Origin: Alphaproteobacteria bacterium
GTDB taxonomy: Bacteria; Pseudomonadota; Alphaproteobacteria; Geminicoccales; Geminicoccaceae
Assembly (NCBI GenBank): GCA_026984595.1
Contig: JALSRW010000632.1
Location: 1-6,319, forward strand
Length of the DNA: 6,319 nt
Reading direction: 5' to 3'
The translations under genes were made by a program, and so were the position numbers. Below are positions 5,593-6,319 of this stretch, one piece after another (position 1 is the stretch's first letter; every line of letters begins with the position of its first letter). Under the pieces are notes generated by a model, which saw only the letters and a program-made list of their open reading frames with translations, did no database searches and was not told where the DNA came from.

Positions 5593-6062
5593 ACTGGCAG
5601 GCCCCATTCGAGCGCGGCCAGGATCTGCTCGACCCGGCGGGCACCGATCTCGCTGCGCGCCGCCTCCAGCGGCGTGCGCCCCTCCAGCAGGGGATGCGGG
5701 GTGGTCAGGAAACGCGACAGATCCTCGCCCTCGCCCCACACCGCCCGGGCCGCCGCCACCACCCGCGCGAGGCGCTCCGCGCGGGCGCTCTCGGCCGCGC
5801 TCAGATACTGGCGGCGGCGCTTGTAGCTGGCCTCCGGTACCACCGCATAGATGAGCTGGCGGCGGCGACGGGCATCGGGAAAGACGATCTCCGCCACCCG
5901 GCGCAACGCGGCCTTGGGCAGGCCGGCCATCACCACCCGCTCCAGATCGGCGAAGGTGCGGATCTCGCTGCCCAACACCTCGCGTCCGCCCAGCACCTCG
6001 GCGATTTCGGCGGCATCGGTGGGCACCGGCGCTTCTCCTTCGCAGGTATCAATCGCCGACAT
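5589..6062 (-). CDS. Xre/MbcA/ParS-family antitoxin paired with the RES toxin
   Basis: A 157-aa antitoxin that should bind and block the RES toxin and, as in related pairs, bind its own promoter. The N-terminal half (about 28-100) is the helical Xre-like region of this family: FADLERVVMAGLPKAALRRVAEIV, then EASYKRRRQYLSAAESARAERLARVV, where the arginine-rich stretch and the Leu-Ser-x-x-Glu-Ser pattern are typical. The C-terminal half is the toxin-binding domain (formerly DUF2384): AARAVWGEGEDLSRFLTTPHPLLEGRTPLEAARSEIGARRVEQILAALEWGLPV, with the hallmark L-x-G-x-T-P-L and GARRVEQIL motifs. Its gene comes first in the operon and its stop overlaps the toxin GTG by 4 bases. The ATG at 6062 gives a family-like N-terminus; only a weak Shine-Dalgarno is visible, and the frame stays open upstream. 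It diverges from a VOC gene across an 87-bp gap holding a palindrome. Confidence 0.9.
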   Translation of the reverse strand: MSAIDTCEGEAPVPTDAAEIAEVLGGREVLGSEIRTFADLERVVMAGLPKAALRRVAEIVFPDARRRRQLIYAVVPEASYKRRRQYLSAAESARAERLARVVAAARAVWGEGEDLSRFLTTPHPLLEGRTPLEAARSEIGARRVEQILAALEWGLPV

Positions 6063-6092
6063 ATGCTCGATCAGTCGATACCGCAAGCGCGG

Positions 6093-6120
6093 CTGGACGG
6101 CGCCCGCACGGATGCTAGCA
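6093..6120 (+). promoter_or_regulatory. Possible sigma-70-type promoter for the VOC gene
   Basis: CTGGAC at 6093-6098 resembles a -35 box. After a 16-base spacer, TAGCAT at 6115-6120 matches four of six bases of the -10 consensus. A start about 7 bases further on would leave a leader of roughly 20 bases containing the strong ribosome-binding site. The -10 lies inside the palindrome at 6111-6122, so a protein bound there would block it. The matches are weak and GC-rich alphaproteobacterial promoters are poorly predicted by eye. Confidence 0.25.
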
Positions 6121-6122
6121 TC
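6111..6122. promoter_or_regulatory. Perfect 12-bp palindrome in the divergent antitoxin-VOC gap (candidate operator)
   Basis: GATGCTAGCATC reads the same on both strands. It lies 48 bases upstream of the antitoxin ATG on the minus strand and 27 bases upstream of the VOC ATG on the plus strand. Toxin-antitoxin operons are commonly repressed by the antitoxin or the complex at palindromes near their own promoter, so this is the natural candidate in the 87-bp gap. No second copy is visible in the gap, and binding by this antitoxin is an inference. Confidence 0.45.
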
Positions 6123-6149
6123 GGCCGGGAAAAGAGGGAGGTTGCGGCC

Positions 6150-6319
6150 ATGGCGATCCGGGCACTCGATCACGTCAACATCCTCACCGACGATCTGGCG
6201 GCCACGGTCGCCTTCTACCGCGAGGTGATCGGCCTCGAGGAGGGGCCGCGCCCGCCCTTCCCCTTTCCCGGCGCCTGGCTCTACTGCGGCGATCGACCGG
6301 TGGTCCATCTGATGCAGCG
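6150..6319 (+). CDS. VOC-superfamily (glyoxalase/bleomycin resistance/dioxygenase fold) protein, N-terminal part
   Basis: The first 56 residues of a vicinal-oxygen-chelate fold protein, cut by the window end. The start is well supported: ATG 6150 follows AGGGAGG (6135-6141) with 8 bases between. The opening ALDHVNILTDDLAATVAFYREVIGLEEGPRP is the classic first beta-alpha unit of the fold, with His8 in the usual metal-ligand position. The continuation FPGAWLYCGDRPVVHLMQ supplies the next strands and a further histidine, His53. Members include lyases, dioxygenases and resistance proteins, and the substrate cannot be guessed from this half. It is divergent from the toxin-antitoxin operon, so any functional link to it is uncertain. 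Confidence 0.88.
   Translation, partial: MAIRALDHVNILTDDLAATVAFYREVIGLEEGPRPPFPFPGAWLYCGDRPVVHLMQ

Noticed and set aside
4120..5826. Long plus-strand open frame (568 aa) opposite the monooxygenase and toxin genes
   Set aside because: It is rich in Arg, Pro, Ala and Ser with no recognisable domain, and it runs antisense to two clear genes. Long antisense frames are expected in such GC-rich DNA.

Overview
The window is a GC-rich stretch of bacterial chromosome with tightly packed genes. It most resembles an alphaproteobacterium, perhaps of the Rhodospirillales type. The grounds are the gene order ubiB-coaBC-dut, the protein similarities I recognise and the strong GC bias at third codon positions. 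No species can be named from sequence alone.

Plus strand, 1-2323: a compact housekeeping run. It holds the last codons of what is probably ubiB (ubiquinone biosynthesis), then coaBC (bifunctional coenzyme A biosynthesis), dut (dUTPase; its ATG overlaps the coaBC stop) and an Rrf2-family regulator that starts one base after the dut stop. The last three look co-transcribed and translationally coupled. The regulator lacks the three-cysteine cluster of the iron-sulphur Rrf2 proteins.

Plus strand, 2324-3816: a separately controlled ammonium transporter gene (amt). Its 134-bp upstream gap contains a textbook -24/-12 (sigma-54) promoter with exact GG-N10-GC spacing. This points to nitrogen-responsive control, and no glnK lies next to it. 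The gene ends at a perfect 9-bp stem-loop with a TTCG loop, which sits between amt and the convergent gene that follows.

Minus strand, 6062-3818: first a RES-Xre type II toxin-antitoxin pair, with the antitoxin (MbcA/ParS/Xre family) overlapping the RES-domain toxin by 4 bases. Then, after an 89-bp gap, comes a UbiH/COQ6-family FAD monooxygenase, probably a ubiquinone-pathway hydroxylase. The toxin has a glycine where the RES family normally has an acidic active-site residue, so it may be inactive or altered.

Plus strand, 6150-end: the start of a VOC (glyoxalase/dioxygenase fold) protein, cut by the window edge. It diverges from the antitoxin across an 87-bp gap that holds a perfect 12-bp palindrome.

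Most of this is ordinary chromosomal content. The points most worth a second look are the substituted RES toxin, the sigma-54 promoter of amt and the palindrome in the divergent gap. I see no RNA genes, CRISPR array, insertion sequence or phage genes.
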